Shown here: piece by piece, positions 35,030 to 44,024 of the stretch
Layout: every line of letters begins with the position of its first letter
Position numbering within the stretch: position 1 is the first letter of the stretch
Origin: Thermoplasmatales archaeon
GTDB taxonomy: Archaea > Thermoplasmatota > Thermoplasmata > Thermoplasmatales > Thermoplasmataceae
Length of the DNA: 53,271 nucleotides
Reading direction: 5' to 3'
Assembly: GCA_014874365.1 (NCBI GenBank)
Contig: JACWAH010000004.1
Span: forward strand, 1-53,271
Made by a program: the position numbers and the translations under genes
The notes under the pieces: model-generated
The model's input: only the letters and a program-made list of their open reading frames with translations
The model's database searches: none
What the model was told of the DNA's origin: nothing

Positions 35030-36454
35030 TTATTCCGAAGGCTTAAAATCTTTCTTTACCACGTTTCTTGAATTCAGGTCAAACAGCGTAAGAATAGATG
35101 GGTTGGGGCTGAAATTCATCATCCTCTGGTAATCGGTCTGTGACTGCCAGGTGGACGAGTTCACGTACCTTACTGACTTGTATTCACCCAGAGCGTGAGA
35201 ATGCACATGCCCTGTTATGAAAATGTCCGGAACCTCCTCGATCACATGGTAATCCGTAGCAGAAGGAATAAGCGGTGTTTTGCCACCGTATCTGGGAGCC
35301 AGGTGTCTCCTGATGAGCAATTCCTTCACAGCTTCCCCGATTGTGGAATAGTTCATTCCGGGAATAAGTTCAACTAGATCGTTAAGCGACATGCCGTGGT
35401 AGACAAGCACTCTCCTCTTTTCAAGCAAAAGGGTGCATGGATTTGGAATAAGGAACGCGTTCTCCGGGAGTTCTTTCTTCAGGGCTCCGGGCAAAACCGG
35501 CTGAGGTTCAGCAAGTCTTACGGCATCATGGTTACCAGGCATGATAAACACCTTGATGTCTTCCGGGATGCCTGAAATATACTCTGCAAGGATGGAATAC
35601 TGCTCCAAAGGATTCAGTACCTCAAGATCATTTTCCTGTGAAGGGTAAACACCAATTCCGTCGACAACGTCACCGCTCAGGATGAGGTACTTTAACTGCT
35701 TCGATTCCTCGCTTCCGCTGTTCAGCCACTTAATCATGGACAGGAAATCATCTTTCCTGAAGGTTTTGCTTCCAACGTGAATATCGGAAAGCGATCCGAC
35801 AAATGCTGCCGGAGCATTATCAAATTCAGCTACCCTGTTTGGAATGTCGGGCCGGATCAGCTCGTCGGCAAATATCACAGGGTCCCCTTTTCCAGTGGAT
35901 ACAGATCCTGCAACCCCTAGTACTTCATCGGGGAGGATAATCTCGGAAGCAACAGGGTTCTTCTTCATGATAATAACCTGGATGGAATCTTCCATATCCT
36001 CAATCAGGAGTTTCCTGTGCCCGTTTGATGTAACGGAAGTATCAGACACCATCCCAACCACCTTTACCTTCCCAGGGGTTTTCTTCGCTTTTGAAATAGG
36101 CAGGGTACCCCTCATGTGGCTTGACAGCAAAATTATCTTCTTCAGTTTCTCGAACCTGCTGGTGAAATATTTCCTGAATTCATCTGCAGAACTGTTTACC
36201 TTTAGGTTGGAGTAATCAACCTCGAAATACGGGTTCCTTGTCTTGTTGGAGTCAGTAAGAATCGTATAAACCTGTTTTTCTGTGAGATAACCTGTATCGA
36301 TCACATCAGAAGTAAGCAATGACCTGATCATTTCGCCAAGGTTGTTCATCATTATTTTCTCAAGGGCTTCAGGCGTCACGAGTATCCCTTTGGAATAGAA
36401 AAACTCTAGAATTTTCTCTTTTTGCGGTGTACTCGACAAGCTATCATTACTCAA
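35030..36454 (-). CDS. polB2: DNA polymerase II (PolD) small subunit DP1
   Basis: A 474-residue small subunit of the archaeal heterodimeric polymerase D. An OB-fold region occurs at about residues 120-205. The calcineurin-like phosphoesterase domain carries SDIHVGS, LSGDVVDGIGVYP, MPGNHDAVR and ITGHVHSHALG, the metal-binding motifs of the 3'-5' exonuclease. The N-terminal part is short compared with methanogen or Thermococcus DP1, as is usual in Thermoplasmata. The large subunit DP2 is not in the window. The gene stands alone, divergent from the SHMT-like gene. The symbol is the one sometimes used for DP1. Confidence 0.92.
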   Translation of the reverse strand: MSNDSLSSTPQKEKILEFFYSKGILVTPEALEKIMMNNLGEMIRSLLTSDVIDTGYLTEKQVYTILTDSNKTRNPYFEVDYSNLKVNSSADEFRKYFTSRFEKLKKIILLSSHMRGTLPISKAKKTPGKVKVVGMVSDTSVTSNGHRKLLIEDMEDSIQVIIMKKNPVASEIILPDEVLGVAGSVSTGKGDPVIFADELIRPDIPNRVAEFDNAPAAFVGSLSDIHVGSKTFRKDDFLSMIKWLNSGSEESKQLKYLILSGDVVDGIGVYPSQENDLEVLNPLEQYSILAEYISGIPEDIKVFIMPGNHDAVRLAEPQPVLPGALKKELPENAFLIPNPCTLLLEKRRVLVYHGMSLNDLVELIPGMNYSTIGEAVKELLIRRHLAPRYGGKTPLIPSATDYHVIEEVPDIFITGHVHSHALGEYKSVRYVNSSTWQSQTDYQRMMNFSPNPSILTLFDLNSRNVVKKDFKPSE

Positions 36455-36504
36455 AGACGAAGGGCGCTTAAAACACTTTTTTATTTTTCAAGAGATATCC
36501 TCCA

Positions 36505-37674
36505 GTGAAAAGGATATCAGATCTTGTCAGCGATTACAACAAATACAGGAGAAAATGCCTGAATTTACAGGCATCGGAAAACATTATCCCTCTTAAAGCC
36601 TCTGAAGCTCTTTCTTCCGATCTTGCCGGACGATACTGGCATGAGAATGCAGAGGGAGAGAATGATTATGGCGGGACCGGCATATTTACGGAGATAATAC
36701 ACCAGAGCGAACTTGCAGCGAAAGAGCTTTACGGGGCAGGATTTGCAGATCTGAGTCCAATCGGTGGACACCTGGCAGCTCTTGGGGTAATTCGTGCAAT
36801 AATGAAGCCTGGCCAGAAGCTTCTTCACATTTCTGCAGAAAATGGAGGCTATCCAGGCTACGACGCTCCTTTCATTCCTTCCCTGCTTGGAATCAAAGAG
36901 GGTACCATTCCATACAATGAGGAAAAACAGGAGATAGATTATGGCAGTTTCCGAACACAGGTGAGAAGGGAAAAACCTGAACTGGTTGTGCTTGGGCAAT
37001 CTGCGTTCGTAAAGGAATACGACCTAAAACGGGTTAGCGAAATATGCAACGAATCCTCATCCAGGCTGGTTTACGACGGGTCCCACGTTATGGGGTTGAT
37101 TGCAGGAAAAGTCTTCCAGAAAGACGCACTCAAATATTGTTCCGTCCTCTTCGGGTCAACGCACAAGACTTTTCCAGGCCCGCAGGGAGGAATCATATTA
37201 ACTAATGATGAGGAACTTTACGAAAATATAGGGAAGGGATTCACCTGGGCAATCCAGGACAATATCCATCTCGCGAGGGTTGCTGCGCTTGGGATTGTGC
37301 TCCAGGACATGAGGGAAACAGCAGAAGTTTATGGAAAAAGAGTCACTGAAAATTCCCACAACCTTGGAAAATTACTGTTCGAGAAAGAAATTGGAATCAG
37401 GTTTTCTCCCTGGTTTTCCTACTCCCACCAGTTGCTGGTTGATTCCGGCTGGTTGAAAGAAACTGGCAGGACAAGGGCAGATTTCTCCAAAGCCTTGGAG
37501 CGAAACAATATCATAGTCGATAGGGATGGCAGAATAGGCACTTCGGAAATATCAAGACTCGGATATGAAAACATGGAAGAACTCTCGAATCTTATGGTTT
37601 CTGCTATTCGCGGAGAAAACGTCCGGGATTCTGTCATGAGAATTTCTTCGAGCCTTTATGGTGATCTTGCATGA
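36505..37674 (+). CDS. Serine hydroxymethyltransferase-like PLP enzyme
   Basis: A 389-residue fold-type I PLP enzyme close to serine hydroxymethyltransferase. ASENIIP near residue 25, LSPIGGHLA, VYDGSHVMGLIAG (PLP-binding Asp) and GSTHKTFPGPQGG (the Schiff-base Lys) match SHMT motifs. The SHMT consensus THKTLRGPRGG is altered in the last, with Gln in place of the second Arg. It is shorter than standard archaeal SHMT (about 420 residues). It may be a true SHMT or a related aldolase. The start is GTG at 36505. Its stop overlaps the ATG of the CBS protein (ATGA). Confidence 0.8.
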   Translation: MKRISDLVSDYNKYRRKCLNLQASENIIPLKASEALSSDLAGRYWHENAEGENDYGGTGIFTEIIHQSELAAKELYGAGFADLSPIGGHLAALGVIRAIMKPGQKLLHISAENGGYPGYDAPFIPSLLGIKEGTIPYNEEKQEIDYGSFRTQVRREKPELVVLGQSAFVKEYDLKRVSEICNESSSRLVYDGSHVMGLIAGKVFQKDALKYCSVLFGSTHKTFPGPQGGIILTNDEELYENIGKGFTWAIQDNIHLARVAALGIVLQDMRETAEVYGKRVTENSHNLGKLLFEKEIGIRFSPWFSYSHQLLVDSGWLKETGRTRADFSKALERNNIIVDRDGRIGTSEISRLGYENMEELSNLMVSAIRGENVRDSVMRISSSLYGDLA

Positions 37675-38765
37675 AAGTTGAACAAATGATGACCAGGGAA
37701 CTGATAACCATGGAGTCGACAGAGACGCTGTCGATGGCAATTACCAAGATGAGGGAAAACGGGGTACACTCGCTCCCGCTCACAAACGATGGAAAATACC
37801 TGGGTCTGGTGGTTTACAGGGATATCATGCGGAGAAGAAGCATACAGCCCAGAGCAAAGGTCTCAAACTTCATGATATCCACAGAAGAGTTATCACCCGG
37901 AGAAGAAGCTGACTCCGCTGTACAGAAGATGCATTCATCAGGACTGCCCACCCTTCCGGTGTTGGAGAAGAGAAAGCTGGTAGGCATACTATCGAGGTTC
38001 GACATTGCAAAAAACGTTCAGGTCATTATGGACGTATCTGAAATCCGGTGCCTTGAAGTAAAATCTCCTGATCCGATTTACGTTAAATCCGGAGATTCTA
38101 TTGAAAGTGCAATCGAAGAGATACGTGGACTGGATGAATATGAGGTACCGGTTGGGGACGAGTCCGGCAAACTTGTTGGAATCCTGAGGTCGGAAAGGGT
38201 AATGGAACAGAGCCTGGGAAACAGGCAGAAGATACAGTATGGGCAGTATTCTTCCGAGAAGATCAAGACAAGAGTGATAGTTTCCTCAATGATGGACCCG
38301 CCCCTTTCTGTGAACGACAGGAATTCGCTTGCTCAGGCATGTGAAACAATGGTGAAGGGAAAGCTCAACATGATCCCTGTTGTTGACTCAGACCAGAAAA
38401 TCACCGGCGTAATAGCAATGGACGATGTCATCGACATTCTTGCAAAGCCCACTGAAAAGGAGGGATTGCTGGTTAACATAAGCGGTCTTGGAGTGGGGGA
38501 CGATAACCTCTACGATATTGCATACGGGTTATCAGAGAAATTCGCCCAGAAACTCGGGAAATTGTTTGGTGTCACCTCGGGAATCTTGAATATCCATGTC
38601 ATCAGATACAATACCGAGGGAAGCACCAAGTATTCTGTCAGGACAAGGCTCACCGCAGGAAAAATATACATGTCAGTTAATTCGTACAACTGGAATTTCG
38701 GGGAGTGCATCTCGGATATTTACGAGGACTACGAAGCAAGACTGACAAAACATAAAAAACGTTAA
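37671..38765 (+). CDS. Protein with four CBS domains
   Basis: A 364-residue soluble protein. Two CBS pairs are visible: the first at about residues 1-120 (MTRELITMES, VHSLPLTNDGKYLGLVVYRD, then GLPTLPVLEKRKLVGILSRF), the second at about 125-265 (EYEVPVGDESGKLVGILRSE and LNMIPVVDSDQKITGVIAMD). CBS pairs usually bind adenine nucleotides or S-adenosyl compounds. About 100 C-terminal residues after the last CBS form an alpha/beta region I cannot assign. Translation is coupled to the SHMT-like gene by ATGA, suggesting a regulatory link to one-carbon or amino-acid metabolism. Confidence 0.87.
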   Translation: MKVEQMMTRELITMESTETLSMAITKMRENGVHSLPLTNDGKYLGLVVYRDIMRRRSIQPRAKVSNFMISTEELSPGEEADSAVQKMHSSGLPTLPVLEKRKLVGILSRFDIAKNVQVIMDVSEIRCLEVKSPDPIYVKSGDSIESAIEEIRGLDEYEVPVGDESGKLVGILRSERVMEQSLGNRQKIQYGQYSSEKIKTRVIVSSMMDPPLSVNDRNSLAQACETMVKGKLNMIPVVDSDQKITGVIAMDDVIDILAKPTEKEGLLVNISGLGVGDDNLYDIAYGLSEKFAQKLGKLFGVTSGILNIHVIRYNTEGSTKYSVRTRLTAGKIYMSVNSYNWNFGECISDIYEDYEARLTKHKKR

Positions 38766-38790
38766 CGGAACGTTGTTCTTTTATAGAAAT

Positions 38791-38805
38791 ACTTATTTAA
38801 TAAGT
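38791..38805. promoter_or_regulatory. Palindrome over the peroxiredoxin promoter
   Basis: The 15-base palindrome acttatttaataagt has 7-base arms and a central T. It covers the expected TATA position, about 15-29 bases before the ATG at 38820. A regulator bound here would block transcription. It could also be only an AT-rich promoter core. Confidence 0.45.
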
Positions 38806-38819
38806 AATATTCCCAACTC

Positions 38820-39281
38820 ATGGAAGAACTTTTGAGTACAGGATCGGTAGCCCCGGATTTTGAATCAGTCGATCAGGACGGAAAAAGCGTTAAGTTAAGC
38901 ACCTTCAGAGGTTCCCCGGTTGTACTTTACTTTTACCCGAAAGACGATACTCCCGGTTGCACAATGGAAGCCTGCAATTTCAGGGACAACTTCAGCCAGT
39001 TCAAGGATCGCGGTATAACGGTGCTTGGAGTGAGCGTTGATGGGCAGAGATCCCACAAGAAGTTCCAGGAAAAGTACAAACTCAACTTTACGCTGGTGGC
39101 AGACGACTCCAGGAAGATCGTATCAAGCTATGGCGCAAAAGGAATGACCGGTTCCGCCAAGAGAGTCACATACATCATCGATAAGGAAGGCAAAATTGCT
39201 CACGTTTACGAAAAAGTTACCCCTAAAGAGCATGGCGTTGAGGTACTGAGCAAGATGAGAGAACTTGGATTGGTAAAATAA
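38820..39281 (+). CDS. bcp: Peroxiredoxin of the Bcp/PrxQ type
   Basis: A 153-residue thiol peroxidase that reduces hydrogen peroxide and organic peroxides. The active-site stretch FYPKDDTPGCTMEACNFRD contains the peroxidatic Cys and, five residues later, the resolving Cys typical of atypical two-cysteine PrxQ enzymes. The N-terminus APDFESVDQDGKSVKLS and the length are normal. It is a single gene with a palindrome over its promoter. The role is defence against oxidative stress. Confidence 0.94.
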   Translation: MEELLSTGSVAPDFESVDQDGKSVKLSTFRGSPVVLYFYPKDDTPGCTMEACNFRDNFSQFKDRGITVLGVSVDGQRSHKKFQEKYKLNFTLVADDSRKIVSSYGAKGMTGSAKRVTYIIDKEGKIAHVYEKVTPKEHGVEVLSKMRELGLVK

Positions 39282-39349
39282 ACTGTGGAAAGAGATCTGA
39301 AAAACCCGCCTTGAAAATAAAGGTTAAGCCAGACTTTGTTTAGGCGGTT

Positions 39350-39606
39350 TCAGTTTAAAAAAGGATGACCACATCCAGTTCTTTGCCACAATGATCGTTT
39401 CTTCCGAATCATTCTGGCAGGGTCTTCAGCCATATCCACAACAGGAAATTCACATGCTGTTGAAAGCTCAAGCCCTGATTTCAGTTATTTCCAGAAATCC
39501 TTTTTGCGATACCAAATACAAGGCCCAGGGGAATTGAGTTAATGCACCCACCCGGTTGTACAACTGCTTTCCTGGATTTCTCGAATGTCACAGTAACATT
39601 TTTCAT
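39350..39606 (-). pseudogene. Possible frameshifted small gene
   Basis: On the minus strand an ATG at 39606 opens MKNVTVTFEKSRKAVVQPGG and runs 41 codons to a TGA. In another frame the sequence continues without break through LKSGLELSTACEFPVVDMAE to a TGA at 39350-39352. One frameshift near 39484 would join them into a protein of about 85 residues. I recognise no family, so this is only a candidate broken gene in an otherwise empty interval of about 540 bases. Confidence 0.3.
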
Positions 39607-39773
39607 AGAAGAAGAAATGTTTTAAGGAAATACTTTCATTTTAAAGTTAAAGCGAAACAAATGAAGGAAAAAATAGGCAAATATGTCATAAAAAGGAATT
39701 TTGCACGTTCTGTGAGTTCCAGGGGTTGCATTTCCCTGACTAAATGCTTGAGGAATGTTTAGAGTGCAATAAT

Positions 39774-39795
39774 CATATAATAAAATATTAATATG
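39774..39795. promoter_or_regulatory. Imperfect palindrome in the arsenic operon promoter
   Basis: CATATAATA at 39774-39782 and TATTAATATG at 39786-39795 form an imperfect inverted repeat in an AT-rich promoter about 30-50 bases before the first gene. The operon encodes an ArsR repressor, which usually binds such palindromes, so this is a candidate operator. The rest of the interval 39282-39824 holds only the possible pseudogene. Confidence 0.4.
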
Positions 39796-39824
39796 ACAAT
39801 TTGATACTGGCAATTAGTGATCTT

Positions 39825-40334
39825 ATGAAGAAAGTAGGAATAATGATAGATGACGGATTCCATGACCTTGAACTCTGGATACCCTATTACCGGTTTAAGG
39901 AGAAGGGCATCAATTTTGACATCCTTGCTTTCGAAGACAGGGATTATAAGGGGGTTTATGGGCTGGATTCCGTAAAGCCGACCCAATTACTCGGTAACAC
40001 TGACAAAAGATACGATCTGGTATATATTCCCGGGGCAAACTCACCGGGTAATCTTTTGAAGCACCCTGAAACAGTATCAATTATAAAGAATATGTCGGCC
40101 GAAGGCTCATCATTTGCAACAATCTGCCATGGACCATTATTGCTCGCAGAAGCTGGACTCTTGCATGGAAAAGAAGTTACAGGTCATCCTTCGATCAAGG
40201 GAGAAATAGAATCAAAGGGGGCTAAGTATGTCGATTTGCCGTTCATCAGGAGTTCCGAAAGCATATTGTCGGGAAAAACACACTTTCAGATAGACCAAAT
40301 AATGCCGGAGATACTTGCATTCATAGAAGAATGA
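39825..40334 (+). CDS. DJ-1/PfpI family protein
   Basis: A 169-residue protein of the DJ-1/PfpI superfamily. The nucleophile elbow ATICHGPLLLAEAGLL places the reactive Cys at about residue 104, and YDLVYIPGANSPGNLL fits the family's glutamine-amidotransferase-like fold. Members act as glyoxalases, deglycases, chaperones or peptidases. The frame starts at a TTG at 39801, but the ATG at 39825 (MKKVGIMIDDGF) gives the family N-terminus. The stop overlaps the ATG of the ACR3-type transporter, so it is the first gene of the arsenic-type operon. Confidence 0.85.
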   Translation: MKKVGIMIDDGFHDLELWIPYYRFKEKGINFDILAFEDRDYKGVYGLDSVKPTQLLGNTDKRYDLVYIPGANSPGNLLKHPETVSIIKNMSAEGSSFATICHGPLLLAEAGLLHGKEVTGHPSIKGEIESKGAKYVDLPFIRSSESILSGKTHFQIDQIMPEILAFIEE

Positions 40335-41371
40335 TTGAAATGAGTAGGATTGGCTTTAAGACGATTCTGTTTCCAGTATTTGTTGCGGGTGCTATTATTA
40401 TCGGGTTGCTTCTGGGAATAAGCCAATCATCGCTATCAGGACCGCTATCAGACTACGGCATACCCATAGGAATTTTTTTCATGATTTATCCTGCCATGAC
40501 GAAAATCCACTTCAGGGAACTGGGAAGCAGCATCAGGGATGTCAGGACCGTTGGTCTCATGGTGTTCCTGAACTACGCCATAGCACCATTCCTTGTGGCC
40601 GGTCTTGCATATCTTTTCTTCTTCATGATCTTTTCTCATTTCGGTCTGCTCAGTTCGGCAGTTATGACGCAGGTCTTCGTAGGTATCATCCTGCTCGGAG
40701 TAGCTCCCTGTATAGCGATGGTGATGGTCTGGACAAATCTTGCCCATGGAAACATGTCCAAGGCGGTATCATTTGTTGCGTGGAATTCTATTATACAGGT
40801 CGTGACGACCCCGATCCTTGTCTATGTGCTCGCCAGGACATCTGTTGTGATAAGCCCTTACTTGATACTGGAGAGCGTTTTGCTTTACCTGGCACTTCCT
40901 CTTCTTGCAGGCCTGGGAACAAGGTTGCTTTTGCAGAAGAAGGGATATTTTTCAAGGATCCTGAACGCCCTGGGCACGGTACAGACACTGGCTCTGCTAT
41001 TTACCATCCTGGTTATATTCTGGAGCCAGGGAAAAGGGATACTCGCATACCCATCCCTTGTCTGGATGGTTGGGACCGTCATGCTGACATTCTACTTTGT
41101 GCTATTCCACGTTGGATACTTTTCAGCAAGGAAGGCGAGATACAGCTACGAAGATTCCACTGCAATAGGTTTCACAGTCTCGGCACGTGATTTTGAGGTC
41201 AGCATTGCCATTGCTGTTGCCGCTTTTTCGGCATATCCGTATGTCGCAGTTACCACCGCAATAGGGCCTCTGCTTGAGATACCGCTGATGCTGTTTCTAG
41301 TATGGATCCAGACAGGCAGGGAAACAAGGATCAATTCAGTCAAGAAGCTGGTTGAAGTGAGCGAAGTATGA
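40331..41371 (+). CDS. arsB: ACR3-type arsenite efflux transporter
   Basis: A 346-residue membrane protein with about ten helices from the BART superfamily. GVAPCIAMVMVW in the fourth or fifth helix carries the ACR3 Cys known to be needed for arsenite transport, and EDSTAIGFTVSARDFEVSIA matches the conserved region of helix 9. It should export As(III) or Sb(III) using the proton gradient. It overlaps the upstream DJ-1 gene and the downstream arsR gene by ATGA, so all three are one translation unit. Gene naming varies (acr3 or arsB). Confidence 0.85.
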   Translation: MIEMSRIGFKTILFPVFVAGAIIIGLLLGISQSSLSGPLSDYGIPIGIFFMIYPAMTKIHFRELGSSIRDVRTVGLMVFLNYAIAPFLVAGLAYLFFFMIFSHFGLLSSAVMTQVFVGIILLGVAPCIAMVMVWTNLAHGNMSKAVSFVAWNSIIQVVTTPILVYVLARTSVVISPYLILESVLLYLALPLLAGLGTRLLLQKKGYFSRILNALGTVQTLALLFTILVIFWSQGKGILAYPSLVWMVGTVMLTFYFVLFHVGYFSARKARYSYEDSTAIGFTVSARDFEVSIAIAVAAFSAYPYVAVTTAIGPLLEIPLMLFLVWIQTGRETRINSVKKLVEVSEV

Positions 41372-41724
41372 AGGAGGATATTGTTGGGTGTGAAGTGGGA
41401 CAGCTTGGTGTCATCGATGAAATGGAATTTCAGGAGCTTAGTGAACTCCTTGGGGCATTTTCAAACCGCACAAGGCTGGCAATACTGGCCATTGCATTGA
41501 AACACGGCGAGGTCTGTACCTGCAGGCTGCAGCAATCTCTCGGTCTGCCACAGCCCACAGTAACCGTGAATCTCCAGAAAATGTACAGCGCTGGTCTTCT
41601 TAACAAAAGGAAAGCATGGCGATACACATACTATTCAATTAAGAAAGAGCACGAATCGCTTGTGCGCGCAGTATTCGCCGAAAAACGCACTGCTGAAGGT
41701 ATCACGGATCAAGGAAGGGTCTGA
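41368..41724 (+). CDS. arsR: ArsR-family metalloid-responsive repressor
   Basis: A 118-residue winged-helix repressor. The DNA-binding core is FSNRTRLAILAIAL, then QSLGLPQPTVTVNLQKMYSA and GLLNKRKAWRYTYY. The metalloid site is suggested by GEVCTCRLQ, corresponding to the ELCVCDL motif in which two Cys bind As(III). Overlap with the transporter gene points to autoregulation of the operon. Confidence 0.9.
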   Translation: MKEDIVGCEVGQLGVIDEMEFQELSELLGAFSNRTRLAILAIALKHGEVCTCRLQQSLGLPQPTVTVNLQKMYSAGLLNKRKAWRYTYYSIKKEHESLVRAVFAEKRTAEGITDQGRV

Positions 41725-41741
41725 AGGGCATGGTGATCTAA

Positions 41742-42806
41742 ATGAAAACAGGCAATGAAGCCGAATCTGGTGAAAAGGTGATACCGGGAGGAAAAATTTC
41801 AGTTATATCGGAACACGTAAAGAGATACCTTATTCTTTACACACTCCTCTCAGTGGCCATCGCTATACCTGTGGGCTACTATTCGAGAGAGTTCACTGCA
41901 GCAAACGAGGGGCTCCTCTCTGACCTGGTAATTTTCTTTGCGATTCTGACAATATATCCTTCCATGATACAGTTAAAAACAGAGGGTTTTGTCAAGGAAC
42001 TTAGGTCCTGGAAGCCCATTGTAGCGTCCTTGATTTACATATTTGCGCTGTCTCCTCTTTTCGCATTCATCCTGGCGCCAAGTATCGGGAACAGCCAGGT
42101 TGATTCAGGGTTCATCATTGCCAATGTCGTCCCTGCTTCCAGTGCTTCACTCGGTTACGTTCTCATAGCAGGAGGAAGCATAGAACTTGCCACAGCACTG
42201 GCAATAGTAAGCATAGTGATTGCTATTCCCATGATTCCGGCTTTGTTAAGTATCTACGACAGCCGGATGTCTACGGCCATACCCCTCGACCCAATAATGT
42301 TCTCCGTTCTGTACATCCTGGTGGCACCATTGATTGTGGGACAGCTTACCAGATACGTTCTCCTGAAACGGAAGGGGCCGGATTTTGTAAACAGGAGTTC
42401 CAAGAAGTACCTATCTCTGGCTACAATGCTGTCAATGTTCGCCCTTATCTTCGTTCTTGTAGATAAGGAGTCATCAGTAATAATTGCGAGACCTGAGATC
42501 GTGGGCTACCTGATCGGTTATCAGTCTCTTATAATAGTGGGGGTCCTGCTTCTTTCAATCATTGTGAGCAGAATCATGCATCTTTCTTATGAGGATCACC
42601 AGGCAGTTGCTTTCATCTCAGTGACAAAGAACCAGAGTATTGCTGCGGCAATCGCTGTACTTGCCCTGACTCCGACTGCAGCACTTGCACCTGCTGTGAT
42701 ACCGATGATCCAGCCGATCCTTGCTATCACCTATATACATCTTGAGAAAAGCGTGAAAAGGGTGTTCGTGTATAAATCCAGCAGAGGCATTGAAAATGAA
42801 CGTTAG
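41742..42806 (+). CDS. Second BASS/ACR3-like transporter
   Basis: A 354-residue membrane protein with about ten helices, distantly related to the ACR3 protein encoded 370 bases upstream. Both belong to the bile acid/arsenite (BART/BASS) fold; SYEDHQAVAFISVTKNQSIA resembles the region around SYEDSTAIGF in that protein. The ACR3 Cys motif is missing; the equivalent region reads NVVPASSASLGYV. The substrate may therefore differ. It follows arsR by 17 bases and is probably the last gene of the operon. Confidence 0.75.
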   Translation: MKTGNEAESGEKVIPGGKISVISEHVKRYLILYTLLSVAIAIPVGYYSREFTAANEGLLSDLVIFFAILTIYPSMIQLKTEGFVKELRSWKPIVASLIYIFALSPLFAFILAPSIGNSQVDSGFIIANVVPASSASLGYVLIAGGSIELATALAIVSIVIAIPMIPALLSIYDSRMSTAIPLDPIMFSVLYILVAPLIVGQLTRYVLLKRKGPDFVNRSSKKYLSLATMLSMFALIFVLVDKESSVIIARPEIVGYLIGYQSLIIVGVLLLSIIVSRIMHLSYEDHQAVAFISVTKNQSIAAAIAVLALTPTAALAPAVIPMIQPILAITYIHLEKSVKRVFVYKSSRGIENER

Positions 42807-43508
42807 CAAGCTTTCCATAGCAGGATTTGTGTTAATCCTGTAACTGGAGAATTCTCCCTGGTCTCCGGGCCATTCACGCCATTTCTGGTATTCCTGCCGG
42901 CCCGTGCGTGGATTTTTCTTCTTCACATTCTGCGGGTTTTTCATCTCAGTTCAGTTCTTCATTCAGATGCTGCCATTATAGAAATGATTGATCCAGCGGC
43001 AGGAAATTTTTATTCCCTTAGGCCCTCTAGCAATACTGCTCGTAATTCTTTCATTGCACCTGCTTCCTCCTTTTAGGGTCCTGGGGCTGCTGGTTTAAGG
43101 TGCAAACCTGGTCCTTGCTCCTGCTATCAACCTTCCAGACCAATTCCTATAGAACTTCAACACTGGATTTTCCCGGTCACATGGAAGGCGGTTCATCATG
43201 CCAGTTGTTGCCTTTCATGTTACGAATGCGGCGTTTCCACATCCTGTGCGCAAGTGACCATGGAAGTTGCATTCTTCATTTTCTGCATTGGCGCAATGCT
43301 ATCCTTATGATCTCTAATTCGCTCCTTTTCCGTATTATAATCCACGGGCTGCCTCCAGCTGATATGCCCCTCAAAATTACATTGTTCCGTCTCCGGTCGG
43401 GATATTCATGGTTGATATCCTTCTGATCTCAAGATCCGCTGCTACACTATCCGGTTAAAGATGGTCCTTAGGAGGAACCTGGGCTTTCCGGGGCATTATT
43501 CGTATTAC
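42807..43508. other. Long intergenic region without a supported gene
   Basis: About 700 bases after the arsenic operon. A 108-codon plus-strand frame (43100-43426) is rich in Leu, His and Cys with no family signature, and its minus-strand complement shows only short, broken frames. I see nothing that supports a functional gene; it may contain decayed sequence. Confidence 0.45.
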
Positions 43509-44024
43509 TCAAGAGTTCTGGCTTTCGAACATTATCGACAGCACCTTGCTTTTCACTTCCTTTATTGCATCTTCTATCTTCTTTAATTTCTCAGAGCTGA
43601 GGTATTTCTCGTTTTCTATTATTGCGTTTTCGATTTCTTCCATGTTTTTCATGAAGTCAAATTCGTCGATCCTTTCTGAAATTTCCATTTCTTTCTCCAG
43701 CCTCTCGCTTATCTCCCTGTTTTCATTCAGGAAAGCATTGCCTTCGCGGGTTATTGAATATACTTTCTTCCCATCCATCTCCTGCAATTCCAGAAGGCGC
43801 TCTTCCAGGAGCTCCTGGAGGGTTGGATATACTATTCCAGGGCTCACCGGATGGTGATAAAATTTACTGATTTCCTGAATCAGCGAATACCCATGTCTTG
43901 GACCTTCCTTAAGCGTTAACAGGACTAGGAACCTGAATTCTCCTCTTCTAATGCCAAAACCATGGGCGTGCCTTCCCTGGCCGAATCCTCCACCGTGTCT
44001 GCCATGCCATTCACCGTTATGCAT
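43509..44024 (-). CDS. PadR-family regulator with His/Gly-rich N-terminus
   Basis: A 171-residue transcription regulator. The first 25 residues are rich in His and Gly (MHNGEWHGRHGGGFGQGRHA). The PadR winged helix follows: FLVLLTLKEGPRHGYSLIQE, then SPGIVYPTLQELLEERLLEL and YSITREGNAFL. A long C-terminal helical region serves for dimerisation. The gene is divergent from a small protein whose N-terminus is also His/Gly rich. The shared bias suggests both respond to or bind the same metal. A GGAG sits 10 bases before the ATG. Confidence 0.9.
   Translation of the reverse strand: MHNGEWHGRHGGGFGQGRHAHGFGIRRGEFRFLVLLTLKEGPRHGYSLIQEISKFYHHPVSPGIVYPTLQELLEERLLELQEMDGKKVYSITREGNAFLNENREISERLEKEMEISERIDEFDFMKNMEEIENAIIENEKYLSSEKLKKIEDAIKEVKSKVLSIMFESQNS

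Noticed and set aside
43100-43426. 108-codon plus-strand frame after the arsenic operon
   Set aside because: It is rich in Leu, His and Cys without any family pattern, has no start signal, and lies in a region where all frames look like non-coding sequence.
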